The notes: a model not told the origin generated them from the letters alone. Shown: positions 44,909-57,902, counted from the first letter of the stretch. The stretch is DNA of 64,000 bases from Gilliamella sp. Choc4-2 (GCF_001690355.1 NZ_LZHG01000004.1:62001-126000), one strand, 5' to 3'. Translations and numbers: made by a program.

Positions 44909-46288
44909 ATGTGGATTTTTGATCGGTTAACTATCAGAATTTTCACTATTTTCTTTCTTACTATAGCTTTTTTTTTGATGCTGATTACGCTATTGCCAAA
45001 TCTCGATTCTCGAAATTTAACTTATTTGGCAAATAAAGAGAAAGAGATTGGCAATATGCTTGCTAATCAGCTCGAAAAAGAGCTAACTAATATACCGAAA
45101 AATAGTTTTCGTTGGTGGATGCGTTTTATTGTTTTGATGGATAACCACCAAAAACCAGGTCAGTTTTTATTTATTGTTACACCAAATGGACAAATTATTA
45201 CCGCTGATACTAAAAATATAGATCGTATTAGGAACTTTAGTGAAAAGTCACATAATGTTGATGATCCAGCTAAGAAAATCTATGATTCACAAGAGGTTAT
45301 AGGTCCATTCCTAATTAATTATGCGGGTGCTAATTACCAATTATACGTATTGCAGCCTGCTTCAGATATCCAATCTCAATTTGTTAATTTAATTTTTGAT
45401 CATCCTTTCTTGCTATTAATTTTAACTATGTTAGCAAGCTCGCCTTTTTTACTTTGGCTGTCTTGGAGTATTGCAAAACCTGCTCGTGGCTTAAAGCAGG
45501 CTGCTGATCAAGTTGCAAAAGGAAATTTACGAGAGTGGCCAGAACTTGAAAAAATAGGATCTACTGAGTATAAAGCTACAGGTGCAAGTTTTAATCATAT
45601 GTTAAGAGAGCTTAAAAGGATGCAGGAGTTACAGCAACATTTATTTTCTGATATTTCTCATGAATTACGTACACCCTTAACTCGCTTACAATTAGCTGCA
45701 TCTTTATTGCGTCGTAAGCAAGGAGAAAGCAATGAAGTTTCCCGTATTAATAATGAAGCATTAAAACTTGATGCGATGATTGGCGATTTGTTGTCTTTAG
45801 CAAGACAACAATATGACAATAATGAAATTCGTGAATTTAACACAATGAATGTGTTATTTAGACAAGTACTTGAAAATGCCTCTTTCGAAGCGGAACAAAT
45901 TGGTAAAAAATTCTTGGTTATTAATCCACCAACAAATCATACTATTTTATGTTATCCTGTCGCTTTATGCAGTGCTCTTGAAAATGTTATACGTAATGCC
46001 TTTCGCTATTCAAATCATGAAATTGTGTTGAATTTTGTTGCTCAGCAACAACACATTACTATCACTATTGATGATGATGGTGTAGGGGTTGCTGATAATG
46101 AGTTAGAGCAAATTTTTCGACCTTTTTACCGTACAAGTGAGGCTCGAGATCGCGAAACAGGAGGAACAGGCTTAGGGCTAGCCATTGTATCTAATGCGAT
46201 CACTCGTGATAATGGTACGGTTAAAGCTGAGAAAAGTCATCTTGGTGGACTTAGAATTGTGATAGTATTGCCAATTCATAAATATTAA
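44909..46288 (+). CDS. cpxA: Envelope-stress sensor histidine kinase CpxA
   Basis: CpxA senses misfolded periplasmic and inner-membrane proteins and phosphorylates CpxR. The 459-residue protein has a first membrane helix (about 8-30), a periplasmic sensor domain (31-162), a second helix (163-186) and a HAMP linker. The phospho-acceptor is His251 in SDISHELRTPLTRLQ. The ATP-binding domain shows NVIRNAFRYS, DDDGVGV and GGTGLGLAIV. Length and sequence are close to E. coli CpxA (457). The start has a GGAAGGAAA ribosome site. trmL follows 19 bases after the stop. Confidence 0.96.
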   Translation: MWIFDRLTIRIFTIFFLTIAFFLMLITLLPNLDSRNLTYLANKEKEIGNMLANQLEKELTNIPKNSFRWWMRFIVLMDNHQKPGQFLFIVTPNGQIITADTKNIDRIRNFSEKSHNVDDPAKKIYDSQEVIGPFLINYAGANYQLYVLQPASDIQSQFVNLIFDHPFLLLILTMLASSPFLLWLSWSIAKPARGLKQAADQVAKGNLREWPELEKIGSTEYKATGASFNHMLRELKRMQELQQHLFSDISHELRTPLTRLQLAASLLRRKQGESNEVSRINNEALKLDAMIGDLLSLARQQYDNNEIREFNTMNVLFRQVLENASFEAEQIGKKFLVINPPTNHTILCYPVALCSALENVIRNAFRYSNHEIVLNFVAQQQHITITIDDDGVGVADNELEQIFRPFYRTSEARDRETGGTGLGLAIVSNAITRDNGTVKAEKSHLGGLRIVIVLPIHKY

Positions 46289-46307
46289 CTTTTAAAGAGA
46301 TATAATT

Positions 46308-46793
46308 GTGTCAAATGCTGCGTTAAATATCGTTTTATTTGAACCTGAGATCCCAGCAAATACCGGTAATATTATTCGCCTTTGTGCTAATACTGGTTTT
46401 AATCTACATATTATTGAGCCAATGGGTTTTTTCTGGGATGATAAAAAACTAAGGCGAGCAGGACTTGATTATCAAGAGTTCGTCAATGTTAAACGTTATA
46501 AAAATCTCAATCATTTTTTAAACTCGAATCAAATTAATTTAGTTACGCAAGTTTATGCTTTAACAACTAAAGGGCAAAAGTCACATAGCGATGTAAAATA
46601 TAAAGAAAATGATTTTTTGATGTTTGGACCCGAAACCCGAGGCTTACCTGCATCAATTCTTGATATTTTACCGCAAGATAAAAAAATTCGTATCCCGATG
46701 TTAGCGAGCAGTCGCAGTATGAATTTATCTAATTCAGTTGCAGTTGTGGTTTATGAATCATGGCGACAATTAGATTATTTTGGTGCAAAGTGA
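46308..46793 (+). CDS. trmL: tRNA (cytidine/uridine-2'-O-)-methyltransferase TrmL
   Basis: TrmL methylates the 2'-OH of the wobble base 34 in tRNA-Leu isoacceptors. The 161-residue SPOUT methyltransferase contains [20 protein letters not shown], then [13 protein letters not shown] and the knot segment [16 protein letters not shown] that binds AdoMet. I accept the GTG start at 46308 with an AAAGAGA site upstream; an internal start is possible, since the E. coli protein begins at the next-but-few residues (LNIVL). It is close behind cpxA and probably read with it. Confidence 0.93.
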   Translation: MSNAALNIVLFEPEIPANTGNIIRLCANTGFNLHIIEPMGFFWDDKKLRRAGLDYQEFVNVKRYKNLNHFLNSNQINLVTQVYALTTKGQKSHSDVKYKENDFLMFGPETRGLPASILDILPQDKKIRIPMLASSRSMNLSNSVAVVVYESWRQLDYFGAK

Positions 46794-46910
46794 TTTAGAA
46801 TTATGAAGTTATAAAATTTTTGTAACTAATTGTTTATTTGTTTCTGATGATAATAAGCTCAGCTGATTAATTTATGAGTTTAAATTAAAGATTATCTTCA
46901 ATCTTTAAAT

Positions 46911-46941
46911 AAAAAGAGAGGTTATATTATCCTCTCTTTTT
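46911..46941. terminator. Bidirectional terminator between trmL and efp
   Basis: An 11-bp perfect stem (aaaaagagagg / cctctcttttt) with a nine-base loop lies between the convergent trmL and efp genes. A/T-rich ends on both sides make it work in both directions. Confidence 0.85.
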
Positions 46942-46986
46942 ATTTCTATATCATTCAAGTATAGAAATAATTATATTAACTAATGT

Positions 46987-47553
46987 TTATTTAACTCGCG
47001 AAACATATTCACCTGAACGCGTATCAACTTTAAGTATTTCACCAATTTGTATAAATAATGGTACACGAACTACCGCCCCAGTTGATAAAGTTGCTGGTTT
47101 ACCACCTGTTCCGGCAGTATCACCTTTTAAACCTGGATCAGTTTCAATCACTTCGAGCTCAACAAAGTTTGGTGGCGTAACTGCAATCGGTTGACCATTC
47201 CAAAGTGTTAAAATACATTCAGCTTGATCGACTAACCATTTAGCATTGTCGCCAACAGCTTTAGTATCAGCAGAAAGTTGTTCAAACGTCTCATTATTCA
47301 TGAAGTGCCAAAATTCGCCGTCTGTATATAGATAAGTTAAATTCATATCGACAACATCAGCGGCTTCAACTGATTCCCCTGATTTAAAAGTTTTATCAAC
47401 TGTTTTACCTGAAAGTAATTTTTTAATTTTCACACGGTTAATAGCTTGCCCTTTACCAGGTTTATAAAATTCATTTTCAACAATTACACATGGCTCGCCA
47501 TCTTGCATTATTTTAAGGCCGGCTTTAAACTCATTAGTACTATAAGATGCCAT
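46987..47553 (-). CDS. efp: Translation elongation factor P
   Basis: EF-P rescues ribosomes stalled at polyproline stretches. The 188-residue product begins [14 protein letters not shown] and follows E. coli EF-P almost throughout ([47 protein letters not shown]). The modified lysine is Lys34 in YKPGKGQ; the partner enzyme gene epmB is divergent and adjacent. I trimmed six residues from the open frame because TTGGAGC precedes the ATG at 47553 and the length then equals E. coli. Confidence 0.96.
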   Translation of the reverse strand: MASYSTNEFKAGLKIMQDGEPCVIVENEFYKPGKGQAINRVKIKKLLSGKTVDKTFKSGESVEAADVVDMNLTYLYTDGEFWHFMNNETFEQLSADTKAVGDNAKWLVDQAECILTLWNGQPIAVTPPNFVELEVIETDPGLKGDTAGTGGKPATLSTGAVVRVPLFIQIGEILKVDTRSGEYVSRVK

Positions 47554-47586
47554 AAAAGCTCCAATTATCATTCTGGATTACAAAAA

Positions 47587-48612
47587 ATGAGCCACATTAT
47601 ACAGCAAAAAGTAGAACTACCAAATAAAGATGACTGGATTTTTGATCTTGCAAATGTTGTAACCGATATTAATAAACTGTACTCTTATTTAGAGCTAGAT
47701 CCTAGTTCAATAACTATTTCGATGTTACAGGCGAAAAAACAATTTCCACTGCGTGTTCCCATGACCTTTATACAGCGAATGAAGAAGAAGGATTATAATG
47801 ATCCCCTTTTATTGCAAGTCCTTTGTCATGATCATGAAATGATTTATGTTAACGGCTATAGTAATGATCCTTTGCATGAGCAGGATAATGCTATTCCTGG
47901 ATTACTACACAAATATCATAATCGAGCCTTACTAATAACAAAAACAGCTTGTGCGATTAATTGTCGTTATTGTTTTAGAAGGCATTTCCCTTATCATGAA
48001 AATCAAGGGAATAAGAAAAATCTTAATGCTGCGCTTGAATACATTGCCAATCACTCGGAACTTAATGAAATTATCCTTTCAGGAGGGGATCCCTTAATGG
48101 CAAAAGATGATGAAATCGCTTTTTTAATAACAGCATTAGAAAAGATTCCCCACATTAAACGGTTACGTATTCATACTCGTTTAGCTGTTGTTATACCATC
48201 ACGTATTACATGTAAACTATGCCAATTGTTTGCAAAAAGTCGATTACAAATTTTAGTTGTTACGCATATTAATCACCCAAATGAAATTGATGATACTATT
48301 GCTAAGGCTGTTTCATTATTAAAACAACATAATGTTACCGTGCTCAATCAAAGCGTTTTATTAAAAAATATTAATGATAGTGCTGATACATTAGCTAATT
48401 TGAGTAATAAATTGTTTAATGTTGGTATTTTGCCTTATTACATACATTTATTGGATAAAGTACAAGGAGCTGCTCATTTTATGATAGATGATCGAAAGGC
48501 TAGACAGATAATGAAACAACTATCCGAGCAAGTTTCTGGTTATTTAGTACCCAAATTAGCACGTGAAATTGGTGGGGAAAAGAGTAAGCGTGTGTTAGGA
48601 TTCTGTGATTAA
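47587..48612 (+). CDS. epmB: EF-P lysine-2,3-aminomutase EpmB
   Basis: EpmB is a radical-SAM enzyme that converts L-alpha-lysine to beta-lysine for transfer to EF-P Lys34 by EpmA. The ATG at 47587 gives MSHIIQQKVELPNKDDW, the counterpart of the E. coli start; the upstream open frame merely overlaps efp. The 4Fe-4S motif C-x3-C-x2-C is in TACAINCRYCFRRHFPY, followed by EIILSGGDPLMAKD. The PLP lysine region is VLDKVQGAAHF-like near the end. The divergent efp-epmB pair is the same as in E. coli. Confidence 0.95.
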   Translation: MSHIIQQKVELPNKDDWIFDLANVVTDINKLYSYLELDPSSITISMLQAKKQFPLRVPMTFIQRMKKKDYNDPLLLQVLCHDHEMIYVNGYSNDPLHEQDNAIPGLLHKYHNRALLITKTACAINCRYCFRRHFPYHENQGNKKNLNAALEYIANHSELNEIILSGGDPLMAKDDEIAFLITALEKIPHIKRLRIHTRLAVVIPSRITCKLCQLFAKSRLQILVVTHINHPNEIDDTIAKAVSLLKQHNVTVLNQSVLLKNINDSADTLANLSNKLFNVGILPYYIHLLDKVQGAAHFMIDDRKARQIMKQLSEQVSGYLVPKLAREIGGEKSKRVLGFCD

Positions 48613-49085
<473 letters not shown>

Positions 49086-49096
49086 TTTAAAGTTGA

Positions 49097-49453
49097 GTGA
49101 TTAAACTCACTTTTCCTCGGGAGTTGCGATTGTTGACTCCCTTTGATTTTAATCGTGTCTTTGAAGATCCCATTCGCGCTGGGTCTCCTTTTCTTACCTT
49201 GGTTGCTCGTAAAAATAATTTGACGTATCCCCGTTTGGGTTTTGCTATAGCTAAAAAACAGGTTAAGCGAGCACATGAACGTAATCGTATCAAACGCCTG
49301 GCAAAAGAATATTTTCGACATCGACAACATCAATTACCCAGTATTGATTTTATTTTGATGGCTAAAGCACCGGTTATAAACTTAGAAAATCAACAACTAG
49401 TTGTAACATTAGATAAGTTATGCCAACGAATCATCGCCAAACACGGAGTTTAA
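49097..49453 (+). CDS. rnpA: Ribonuclease P protein component
   Basis: RnpA is the protein cofactor of RNase P, which matures tRNA 5' ends. It starts with GTG at 49097 ([13 protein letters not shown]), as E. coli rnpA also uses GTG. The RNA-binding RNR motif is clear in [18 protein letters not shown]. The 118-residue length equals E. coli within one residue. It begins 11 bases after rpmH and its 3' end overlaps yidD by 34 bases. Confidence 0.95.
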   Translation: MIKLTFPRELRLLTPFDFNRVFEDPIRAGSPFLTLVARKNNLTYPRLGFAIAKKQVKRAHERNRIKRLAKEYFRHRQHQLPSIDFILMAKAPVINLENQQLVVTLDKLCQRIIAKHGV

Positions 49454-49743
49454 ATAAAATTATATTGATTATCAAACAGCATGTTTTTGCGTTTAATGCA
49501 TTGATAGTTAATATTTTTATTTTTTTTGTTCGAGCTTACCAACGTGTTATTAGCCCCTTATTTGGTCCAAAATGTCGTTTTACTCCGAGTTGTTCCCAAT
49601 ATTCAATAATTGCACTAAGACGCTTTGGGTTAATAAAAGGAGGTTGGCTAACGGTCAAACGTGTATTAAAATGTCACCCTTTACATGAAGGAGGAGAAGA
49701 TCCTGTTCCTCCTAATACTAAAAACAAAAGAGAAAAACACTAA
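49420..49743 (+). CDS. yidD: Membrane protein insertion efficiency factor YidD
   Basis: YidD is a small amphipathic protein that assists YidC-dependent insertion. The conserved core is complete: [24 protein letters not shown], then [13 protein letters not shown] and [17 protein letters not shown]. The 107-residue product has about 20 more residues at the N-terminus than in E. coli because the ATG lies inside rnpA; a later start near 49500 is possible. Its stop overlaps the yidC ATG (TAATG), so the two are coupled. Confidence 0.92.
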   Translation: MPTNHRQTRSLNKIILIIKQHVFAFNALIVNIFIFFVRAYQRVISPLFGPKCRFTPSCSQYSIIALRRFGLIKGGWLTVKRVLKCHPLHEGGEDPVPPNTKNKREKH

Positions 49744-51368
49744 TGGCATCTCAACGTAATATTTTAGTTATTGCTTTACTTTTTTTATCATTTTTTATTT
49801 GGAAAGCGTGGGAAGAAGACCATGCCCCTAAAGTGCCAATGGCGAACCAATTATCACAAGTGAATGAAGATGATACACCTAATGGTGAGGCTCTTGGTAA
49901 AACAATTACTGTAAAATCGGATGTATTATCACTGATCATTAATACCTATGGGGGTGATGTACAGGCTGCTCAATTGTTGAAATATGAGCAAATACTTCAC
50001 TCTGGTACGCCTTTCCAACTTTTGACTTCTCGACCTGATTTTGTATATATTGCGGAAAGTGGATTAACTGGAAAAGATGGTCCAGATAATGCCATTCAAG
50101 GTGCAAAACGTCCAGTATATCAAGCTCAGCAGACAGAGTATGTGTTAGCTGATGGACAAGATGAATTACGGGTACCATTAACCTATCAAGTTAATGGCGT
50201 AGATTATACTAAATATTACGTGCTACATCGTGGTAGTTATGCAATTGATGTTCAGTATACAATTAATAATCAAAGACAAGTTCCCGTTGAAGTGTCTATG
50301 TATGGGCAATTAAAACAGACAATTGAATTACCTCATGATGCAGTGACAGAAGGAGGAGGCGGATTAGGATTGAGCGCCTTCCGTGGTACAGCTTATTCAA
50401 GTTCTAGTACAAATTATAGTAAATATAGTTTTGATGATATTAAGGATAAAGCTTTATCAGTTAATACCCAAACTGGTTGGATTGCAATGTTGCAACACTA
50501 TTTTGCTTCAGCATGGGTTCCTGCACAGAATCAAGATAATTTATTTTATTCTCGAGCGACCGCTAAAAATTCGCAAGCAACAATCGGTTTTAAAGGTGAG
50601 TCAACTGTTATTCCTGCTGGTAGTACACAAACTATTGGCGCAAAATTATGGTTAGGACCAGAAATTCAAAGCCAATTAAAAGAAACGGCTAATCATCTTG
50701 ATTTGATAGTTGATTATGGATGGCTATGGTTCTTATCTCAACCACTATTTTATTTATTGAAATTTATCCATAGTTTTATAGGTAACTGGGGCTTTGCAAT
50801 TATTGTTATCACATTTATTGTTCGTGGTATTTTATTTCCTTTAACACGTGCTCAATATCGTTCAATGGCTAAAATGAAGATATTGCAACCTCGTTTGCAA
50901 GCCTTAAAAGAGCGTTATGGTGATGATAGACAAAAAATGAGTATGGAAACCATGGCGCTTTATAAGCAAGAAAAAGTGAATCCATTAGGCGGTTGTTTAC
51001 CACTACTTATTCAAATGCCAATTTTCTTATCATTATTCTATATGCTAGGGAATACAGTTGAATTACGTCATGCGCCATTTGCTCTTTGGATTCATGACTT
51101 ATCAGCACAAGATCCTTATTATATTTTACCTTTATTAATGGGTGGTACCATGTTCTTAATTCAGAAGATGTCACCGACCCCTGTTACTGATCCGTTGCAA
51201 CAGAAATTAATGACTTATATGCCATTAATTTTCACTGTATTCTTTTTATGGTTCCCTTCAGGATTAGTTTTATACTATATTGTAAGTAACTTATTCACAA
51301 TTGCCCAGCAACGTATTATTTACTGGGAGCTTGAAAAAAAAGGGCTTCATGAGAAGAAAAAGAAATAA
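49743..51368 (+). CDS. yidC: Membrane protein insertase YidC
   Basis: YidC inserts and folds inner-membrane proteins, alone or with SecYEG. The 541-residue protein has an N-terminal membrane anchor ([15 protein letters not shown]), a large periplasmic beta-domain (about 50-330) and five C-terminal helices. The insertase core has the [12 protein letters not shown] and [15 protein letters not shown] segments, including the conserved Arg in the groove, and [17 protein letters not shown]. The lysine-rich C-terminus aids ribosome binding. In E. coli mnmE follows; here a terminator and nudC follow. Confidence 0.96.
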   Translation: MASQRNILVIALLFLSFFIWKAWEEDHAPKVPMANQLSQVNEDDTPNGEALGKTITVKSDVLSLIINTYGGDVQAAQLLKYEQILHSGTPFQLLTSRPDFVYIAESGLTGKDGPDNAIQGAKRPVYQAQQTEYVLADGQDELRVPLTYQVNGVDYTKYYVLHRGSYAIDVQYTINNQRQVPVEVSMYGQLKQTIELPHDAVTEGGGGLGLSAFRGTAYSSSSTNYSKYSFDDIKDKALSVNTQTGWIAMLQHYFASAWVPAQNQDNLFYSRATAKNSQATIGFKGESTVIPAGSTQTIGAKLWLGPEIQSQLKETANHLDLIVDYGWLWFLSQPLFYLLKFIHSFIGNWGFAIIVITFIVRGILFPLTRAQYRSMAKMKILQPRLQALKERYGDDRQKMSMETMALYKQEKVNPLGGCLPLLIQMPIFLSLFYMLGNTVELRHAPFALWIHDLSAQDPYYILPLLMGGTMFLIQKMSPTPVTDPLQQKLMTYMPLIFTVFFLWFPSGLVLYYIVSNLFTIAQQRIIYWELEKKGLHEKKKK

Positions 51369-51376
51369 TTTTATTA

Positions 51377-51403
51377 AAAAGGAGGAGTAAAAAACCTCCT
51401 TTT
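51377..51403 (+). terminator. Terminator of the rpmH-rnpA-yidD-yidC cluster
   Basis: A nine-bp stem (aaaaggagg / cctcctttt) with a nine-base loop, eight bases after the yidC stop, is followed by gttttttc. Confidence 0.8.
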
Positions 51404-51429
51404 GTTTTTTCTATTGGGTTTTAATAAAT

Positions 51430-52233
51430 ATGAATTTACAACAACAATTTAATTTAAGTGGCAATGAAAAAGGCTATTGGTTTGTTAGCCAAAACGGACG
51501 ATTATGGTTACCTAATGGTGAGGTTCCAGTTGGATTTGCTAGTGAATTTGGTTTTGCTGATCAACTTGCTCAACCAATAGGCGAATGGAATGGGCAAACT
51601 GCTTGGTTGATTTGCCGAGAAATGGAAAACGAAATGTGTTCCATACGTCCATTGCTTGATGGTGCAGATCAATCATTGTTTAATATGGCAGGGAGGGCTA
51701 TACAATTATCAGAGTTTTATCGATCGCATAAATTTTGCGGTTACTGTGGTAAAAAAATGCATCTTAGCAAGACGGAATGGTGTTGTTTGTGTGATAACTG
51801 TCATCAACGTTATTATCCACAGATATCGCCGTCAATTATTGTGTCGATTCGGCATAAAAATAAAATTTTATTGGCAAAGCATGTCAAACACAATAAAGAA
51901 AACTTATACACCGTTTTAGCTGGTTTTATCGAGGTCGGTGAAACAGTGGAAGCCGCTGTTGAACGAGAAGTCTTTGAAGAATCAAAAATTAAAATTAAAA
52001 ATATTCGTTATATTGGCTCACAACCTTGGCCATTTCCTAATTCTCTAATGATGGCTTATTTGGCAGATTATGATAGTGGTGAAATTGAAGTAGATCCAGT
52101 CGAATTAATTGAAGCCAATTGGTATCATTACACAGCGTTACCTAAAATTCCTCATTATGGTACTATAGCTCGGCGTCTGATTGAGGATACGATTATACTT
52201 TGCCGAGAATATGACGAGTTTGGCGGTGATTAA
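51430..52233 (+). CDS. nudC: NAD-capped RNA hydrolase NudC
   Basis: NudC removes NAD caps from RNA 5' ends and hydrolyses NADH. The 267-residue protein contains the zinc ribbon CGYCGKKM...CLCDNC (about residues 100-121), then [12 protein letters not shown], the Nudix box [20 protein letters not shown] and the [11 protein letters not shown] motif that specifies NAD substrates. The Nudix box has Lys where most members have Gly (EESKIKI versus EESGIKV), a mild deviation. It lies alone after the yidC terminator. Confidence 0.94.
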   Translation: MNLQQQFNLSGNEKGYWFVSQNGRLWLPNGEVPVGFASEFGFADQLAQPIGEWNGQTAWLICREMENEMCSIRPLLDGADQSLFNMAGRAIQLSEFYRSHKFCGYCGKKMHLSKTEWCCLCDNCHQRYYPQISPSIIVSIRHKNKILLAKHVKHNKENLYTVLAGFIEVGETVEAAVEREVFEESKIKIKNIRYIGSQPWPFPNSLMMAYLADYDSGEIEVDPVELIEANWYHYTALPKIPHYGTIARRLIEDTIILCREYDEFGGD

Positions 52234-52629
52234 TTATATTTGTTAGCGTTATTGTCAGCTGTTAGATATTTTATGCTTATTTATGATAGTGAAACGTTTT
52301 ATATTTAATTTATGCATATTATTAATAACGTTTACATCAAACAACCCGCGTTTGGAAATTTTGTTTTTTTAATCATCTCACATCAAGCAGATTACTAGCG
52401 TCCAATTGTATTATCATAAGCATTAACCTTTTTTAATTTGAAGATTATTTTTTTTATAAATTATTATGAAGGGGAAATAATACGTATTTGGAGGGAATTA
52501 ATTTTGCGAATTAGGGGCAATGTTAACTTAACATTTTTATTAACTCATTTGTTTATCAATCAAAAGCTAATAAATAAAAACGACATTTATGTGAGTATGT
52601 CGATTTTATTTATATTCTCATCTTGATTA
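52234..52629. other. Gap between nudC and hemB
   Basis: This 396-base AT-rich region separates the convergent nudC and hemB genes. A 62-codon frame at 52438-52626 has a TTG start and no ribosome site and is probably not a gene. I see no strong terminator or RNA. Confidence 0.35.
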
Positions 52630-53649
<1,020 letters not shown>

Positions 53650-53680
53650 TTATTTTTATTAAATTATGGGTAATTATCTA

Positions 53681-53701
53681 TTGCTAAATGATGTTTAGCA
53701 A
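53681..53701. promoter_or_regulatory. Inverted repeat between hemB and rpsU
   Basis: A perfect 8-bp inverted repeat (ttgctaaa / tttagcaa) with a five-base spacer lies in the 184-base divergent promoter region. It may be an operator for either gene. E. coli has a LexA site near rpsU, but this repeat does not match the LexA consensus. Confidence 0.35.
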
Positions 53702-53809
53702 ATTAATTTGCTGTATTACAATAATTCGATTTTTTACTTTACAACGTATATTAATTAGAGGTAGAATTGCGAACTAATTTTTAGTCCTTTGTGATATTAA
53801 CCAATTTGA

Positions 53810-54037
<228 letters not shown>

Positions 54038-54067
54038 TATTTTTGCGATTATTTATATATCAAATTT

Positions 54068-54143
54068 AAATTGATATTTAAATCAATTTGTTATTTTTTA
54101 ATATAAAGAATTCTAACAAGCTGTATATTAGATACGGCTTGTT
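54068..54143 (+). terminator. Internal attenuator hairpins between rpsU and dnaG
   Basis: Two hairpins follow rpsU: aaattgat / atcaattt with a T-run after it, and a 12-bp stem (aacaagctgtat / atacggcttgtt, one wobble) at 54115-54143 followed by gtcttt. E. coli has an internal terminator (T1) in the same place, which keeps dnaG expression lower than rpsU. Confidence 0.6.
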
Positions 54144-54180
54144 GTCTTTCTAAAATGCCAATATTGGTTGAAATTTTATC

Positions 54181-55962
54181 ATGAAAGGCCAAATTCCTCG
54201 CGATTTTATTTTGGAATTGATAGCTCGAACTAGCATTCTTGATGTTATCAGCAAACGCGTAAAAATGAAAAAAAAGGGGAATAACTATTTTGGTTGTTGT
54301 CCGTTTCATGATGAAAAAACAGCTTCTTTCTCACTTAGTGAGAAAAAACAGATCTATCATTGTTTTGGATGTGGTGCATCCGGTTCCGTTGTAACTTTTT
54401 TAATGCAATATGAACGGTTATCTTTTCCAGAAGCCATTGAAGAATTAGCCAGTATGCAAGGGATTAGAGTCCCTTATGTCGATAACGAACAAAATCAAAT
54501 AGATCAATCCAAACATATTGAATCTCGTAATGTTCGTCGCGATTTGTATACGTTAATGGCAAAAATAACTAATTTTTATCAAAGTCAGTTATCATTACCA
54601 ACATCAAAAGAGGCTAATCAATATCTTGAACAAAGAGGCCTTAATAAAGAAATCATTGCACGATATAAAATTGGTTTTGCACCTAACGAGTGGAGATTGA
54701 CATCACAAAATGTTGTCAAAACTAAAACAGAAGCGGCGCTTTATGATCAAGCAGGTATGCTGGTAACCAATGATAAAGGGAATCAATATGATCGTTTTCG
54801 TGGGCGAATTATGTTTCCTATTCGTGATAGGCAGGGTAATGTTATTGCATTTGGTGGGCGAACAATTATAAACGATTCTGCGAAATATATTAATTCACCA
54901 GAAACACCCATCTTTCACAAAGGTTTTCAATTATATGGACTTTATGAGGCTCAAGAAGTTAATCGTAATCCTGAGCAATTAGTTGTTGTTGAAGGCTATA
55001 TGGATGTTGTTTCTCTTGCGCAATATGGCATTGATTATGCAGTTGCTGCTTTGGGTACCTCGACGTCTGAAGAGCATATTAAGCTTTTATTTAGGGCTAC
55101 CGATTCAGTTATATTTTGTTATGATGGTGATAATGCAGGACGAAGTGCTGCTTGGAGGGCTCTAAATGTATTATTACCTTCTTTAATTGACGGAAAAGAA
55201 ATCACCTTTGCTTTTTTACCACAAGACGAAGATCCAGATAGTTTGGTTCGAAAAATTGGTAAAGAGGGATTTGAAGCTTATTTAAAAGCGGCCCCAAATT
55301 TATCAAAGTTTTTATTTGATGAACTTTTAAAAAAAGTTGATTTAAAAACGGCAGAAGGTAAAGCCAAATTGAGTTCATTAGCTTTACCACTTCTTGATCA
55401 AGTTAAAGCAAAAGCATTTCGATTAAATTTATTACAGCAGTTAGGTAGTTATTTAGGGTTGTTAGACGTATCTCAACTTCAACTTTTATTACGTGAAAGC
55501 CGTTTTAGTAGTAATGAAAAAACAGTTGAAAAAGTGCATGTTTCACAAATGAAATTAACTACTATGCGCATTTTAATTGGCTTGTTGCTTCAATACCCTA
55601 ATCTTGCAAAGCAAGTATCTGATATTAATGTTTTACGTAAAGTGAAGATGGCAGGTATTGAAATTTTGATTGAATTACTTGAATTATGCCAACATTACCC
55701 AAATATAACAACAGCACAGATATTAACTGAGTGTGTAGATAAACCATTCTATAAACAATTAAAGCGTTTAGCAACATGGGAGTATCATTATCAAGACAAC
55801 CAAATAGAGTCATTTTTTTCTCATACATTAAAAGAGTTATATGATAATATACTCGCCCAAAGGCAAGATGAACTGATCGCAAAAGAGAGAGTCTCTGGCT
55901 TAAGTACCGCAGAGAAAAAAGAACTAGCGACACTAATACTTGTTTTATCAAAAAAAGACTAA
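54181..55962 (+). CDS. dnaG: DNA primase
   Basis: DnaG makes the RNA primers for chromosome replication. The N-terminal zinc site uses Cys40, His43, Cys61 and Cys64 (CCPFHDEKTASF, HCFGCGASG), the E. coli numbering. The RNA polymerase domain has the basic YDRFRGRIMFPIRD segment and the TOPRIM core VVVEGYMDVVSL and FCYDGDNAGR. The C-terminal ~140 residues are the DnaB-binding domain. The length is 593 residues (E. coli 581). Lies between rpsU and rpoD. Confidence 0.97.
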   Translation: MKGQIPRDFILELIARTSILDVISKRVKMKKKGNNYFGCCPFHDEKTASFSLSEKKQIYHCFGCGASGSVVTFLMQYERLSFPEAIEELASMQGIRVPYVDNEQNQIDQSKHIESRNVRRDLYTLMAKITNFYQSQLSLPTSKEANQYLEQRGLNKEIIARYKIGFAPNEWRLTSQNVVKTKTEAALYDQAGMLVTNDKGNQYDRFRGRIMFPIRDRQGNVIAFGGRTIINDSAKYINSPETPIFHKGFQLYGLYEAQEVNRNPEQLVVVEGYMDVVSLAQYGIDYAVAALGTSTSEEHIKLLFRATDSVIFCYDGDNAGRSAAWRALNVLLPSLIDGKEITFAFLPQDEDPDSLVRKIGKEGFEAYLKAAPNLSKFLFDELLKKVDLKTAEGKAKLSSLALPLLDQVKAKAFRLNLLQQLGSYLGLLDVSQLQLLLRESRFSSNEKTVEKVHVSQMKLTTMRILIGLLLQYPNLAKQVSDINVLRKVKMAGIEILIELLELCQHYPNITTAQILTECVDKPFYKQLKRLATWEYHYQDNQIESFFSHTLKELYDNILAQRQDELIAKERVSGLSTAEKKELATLILVLSKKD

Positions 55963-56042
55963 ATATAGGCTATATACAGAACAGCATTTTTGTTTTGTGT
56001 ATATAATATACATGACTGAATAACTAAATGTGGACACCTTTT

Positions 56043-57884
56043 ATGGAGCAAAATTCTCAATCACAGCTAAAACTCCTGATCATTCGAGGTAAGGAGCTAG
56101 GATACTTAACCTATGCTGATGTTAACGATCACTTGCCTGAAGAGATTATTGATTCAGATCAGATTGAAGATATTATCCAAATGATTAATGATATGGGGAT
56201 TCAAGTTCTTGAAGAAGCCCCTGATTCTGATGACCTATTACTTTCAGATAATGTCCCTGATGAGGAAGCTGTTGAAGCAGCAACAGCATTAGTACTGTCT
56301 AATGTTGAATCAGAAATAGGTAGAACAACAGATCCTGTACGTATGTATATGCGTGAGATGGGGGCTGTTGAACTATTAACACGAGAGGGCGAAATTGATA
56401 TAGCAAAACGTATAGAAGAAGGTATTAATCAAGTTCAGATTTCGGTATCAGAATATCCAGAAGCAATTACTTATCTTTTAGAACAGTATAATTTAATTGA
56501 AAGTGGAGACATTCGTTTATCTGATATCATTACTGGTTTTGTTGATCCTAATGCAGAAAGTTCTACAGATACGCTTCCCGAAAATTTAGAAGAAAGCGAA
56601 ACAGAGATTGATATTGATGATAGTAATGATGAAAATGAAGATGAAGACGGTGATTCATCTGCAGATGATGATGTGTCCATTGATCCTGAAGTAGCAAGGG
56701 CTAAGTTTATTGAGTTAAAAGAGCAACATGATAAAACGTCTGAGGCTATTAAAAAGTATGGACGAGCCCACAAAAAGGCACAAAAAGAGATCGAAAACCT
56801 ATCAGAAATTTTCAAGCAATTTCGTTTAGTTGGTAAACAATTTGATATTCTAGTTAATAATATGAGAAGTATGATGGATCGAGTAAGAGCACATGAGCGT
56901 GTAATTATGAAGATCTGTGTTGAACAATGCAAAATGCCAAAAAAACAGTTTATGACTTATTTTACGGGTAATGAGAATAATATGAACTGGTATACTAAAG
57001 CATCAAACTCAAAAGGTGCATTTGCTTCTAACTTAAAAGAGTTTGAAGATCAAGTTGCAGAGCAAGTTGCATTATTACAGAAAATCGAAATAGAAACGAA
57101 TCTCTCTATTGAGCAGATTAAAGATATCAATAGGCGTATGTCAATCGGTGAAGCGAAAGCTCGGCGAGCTAAAAAAGAGATGGTTGAAGCAAATTTACGT
57201 TTAGTTATCTCTATTGCGAAAAAATATACTAATCGCGGCTTACAATTCTTAGATCTTATCCAAGAAGGTAATATTGGTTTGATGAAAGCTGTGGATAAGT
57301 TTGAGTATCGCCGTGGCTATAAATTTTCAACTTATGCAACATGGTGGATAAGACAGGCTATTACGCGTTCAATCGCAGATCAAGCTAGAACTATTCGTAT
57401 CCCAGTACATATGATTGAAACGATTAATAAATTAAATCGTATTTCGCGTCAAATGCTACAGGAAATTGGTCGAGAACCGACGCCTGAAGAGTTGTCTGAA
57501 CGTATGCAAATGCCAGAAGACAAAATTCGAAAAGTACTTAAGATTGCTAAAGAACCAATTTCAATGGAAACACCTGTTGGGGATGATGAGGATTCACATT
57601 TAGGTGATTTTATTGAAGATACAGCACTTGAGCAACCATTAGATGCAGCAACATCAGAAAGTTTACGTAATGCAACTCGTGATATTTTATCCGGTTTAAC
57701 ACCTCGAGAAGCGAAAGTACTACGTATGCGATTCGGCATTGATATGAATACCGATCATACATTAGAGGAAGTTGGTAAACAGTTTGATGTAACACGTGAA
57801 CGTATTCGTCAAATTGAAGCTAAAGCTTTGCGTAAATTGCGTCATCCAAGCCGTTCCGATGTGTTGCGTAGCTTTTTAGAATAA
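56043..57884 (+). CDS. rpoD: RNA polymerase primary sigma factor sigma-70
   Basis: RpoD directs RNA polymerase to housekeeping promoters. The ATG at 56043 gives [12 protein letters not shown], the E. coli start. Region 1.1 is followed by region 1.2 ([12 protein letters not shown]), an acidic non-conserved insert (about 180-215) and regions 2-4 nearly identical to E. coli ([57 protein letters not shown]). The preserved -10 and -35 contact helices mean promoters should look like E. coli ones, in line with the rpmH promoter. Last gene of the rpsU operon. Confidence 0.97.
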   Translation: MEQNSQSQLKLLIIRGKELGYLTYADVNDHLPEEIIDSDQIEDIIQMINDMGIQVLEEAPDSDDLLLSDNVPDEEAVEAATALVLSNVESEIGRTTDPVRMYMREMGAVELLTREGEIDIAKRIEEGINQVQISVSEYPEAITYLLEQYNLIESGDIRLSDIITGFVDPNAESSTDTLPENLEESETEIDIDDSNDENEDEDGDSSADDDVSIDPEVARAKFIELKEQHDKTSEAIKKYGRAHKKAQKEIENLSEIFKQFRLVGKQFDILVNNMRSMMDRVRAHERVIMKICVEQCKMPKKQFMTYFTGNENNMNWYTKASNSKGAFASNLKEFEDQVAEQVALLQKIEIETNLSIEQIKDINRRMSIGEAKARRAKKEMVEANLRLVISIAKKYTNRGLQFLDLIQEGNIGLMKAVDKFEYRRGYKFSTYATWWIRQAITRSIADQARTIRIPVHMIETINKLNRISRQMLQEIGREPTPEELSERMQMPEDKIRKVLKIAKEPISMETPVGDDEDSHLGDFIEDTALEQPLDAATSESLRNATRDILSGLTPREAKVLRMRFGIDMNTDHTLEEVGKQFDVTRERIRQIEAKALRKLRHPSRSDVLRSFLE

Positions 57885-57902
57885 ATTTTATCTTCCTTGT
57901 AT

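Noticed and set aside
47446-47586. N-terminal extension of EpmB
   Set aside because: The extension lies within efp on the other strand; similarity to E. coli EpmB starts at the ATG at 47587.
52438-52626. 62-codon ORF between nudC and hemB
   Set aside because: TTG start, no ribosome site, composition of AT-rich spacer and no recognisable protein pattern.
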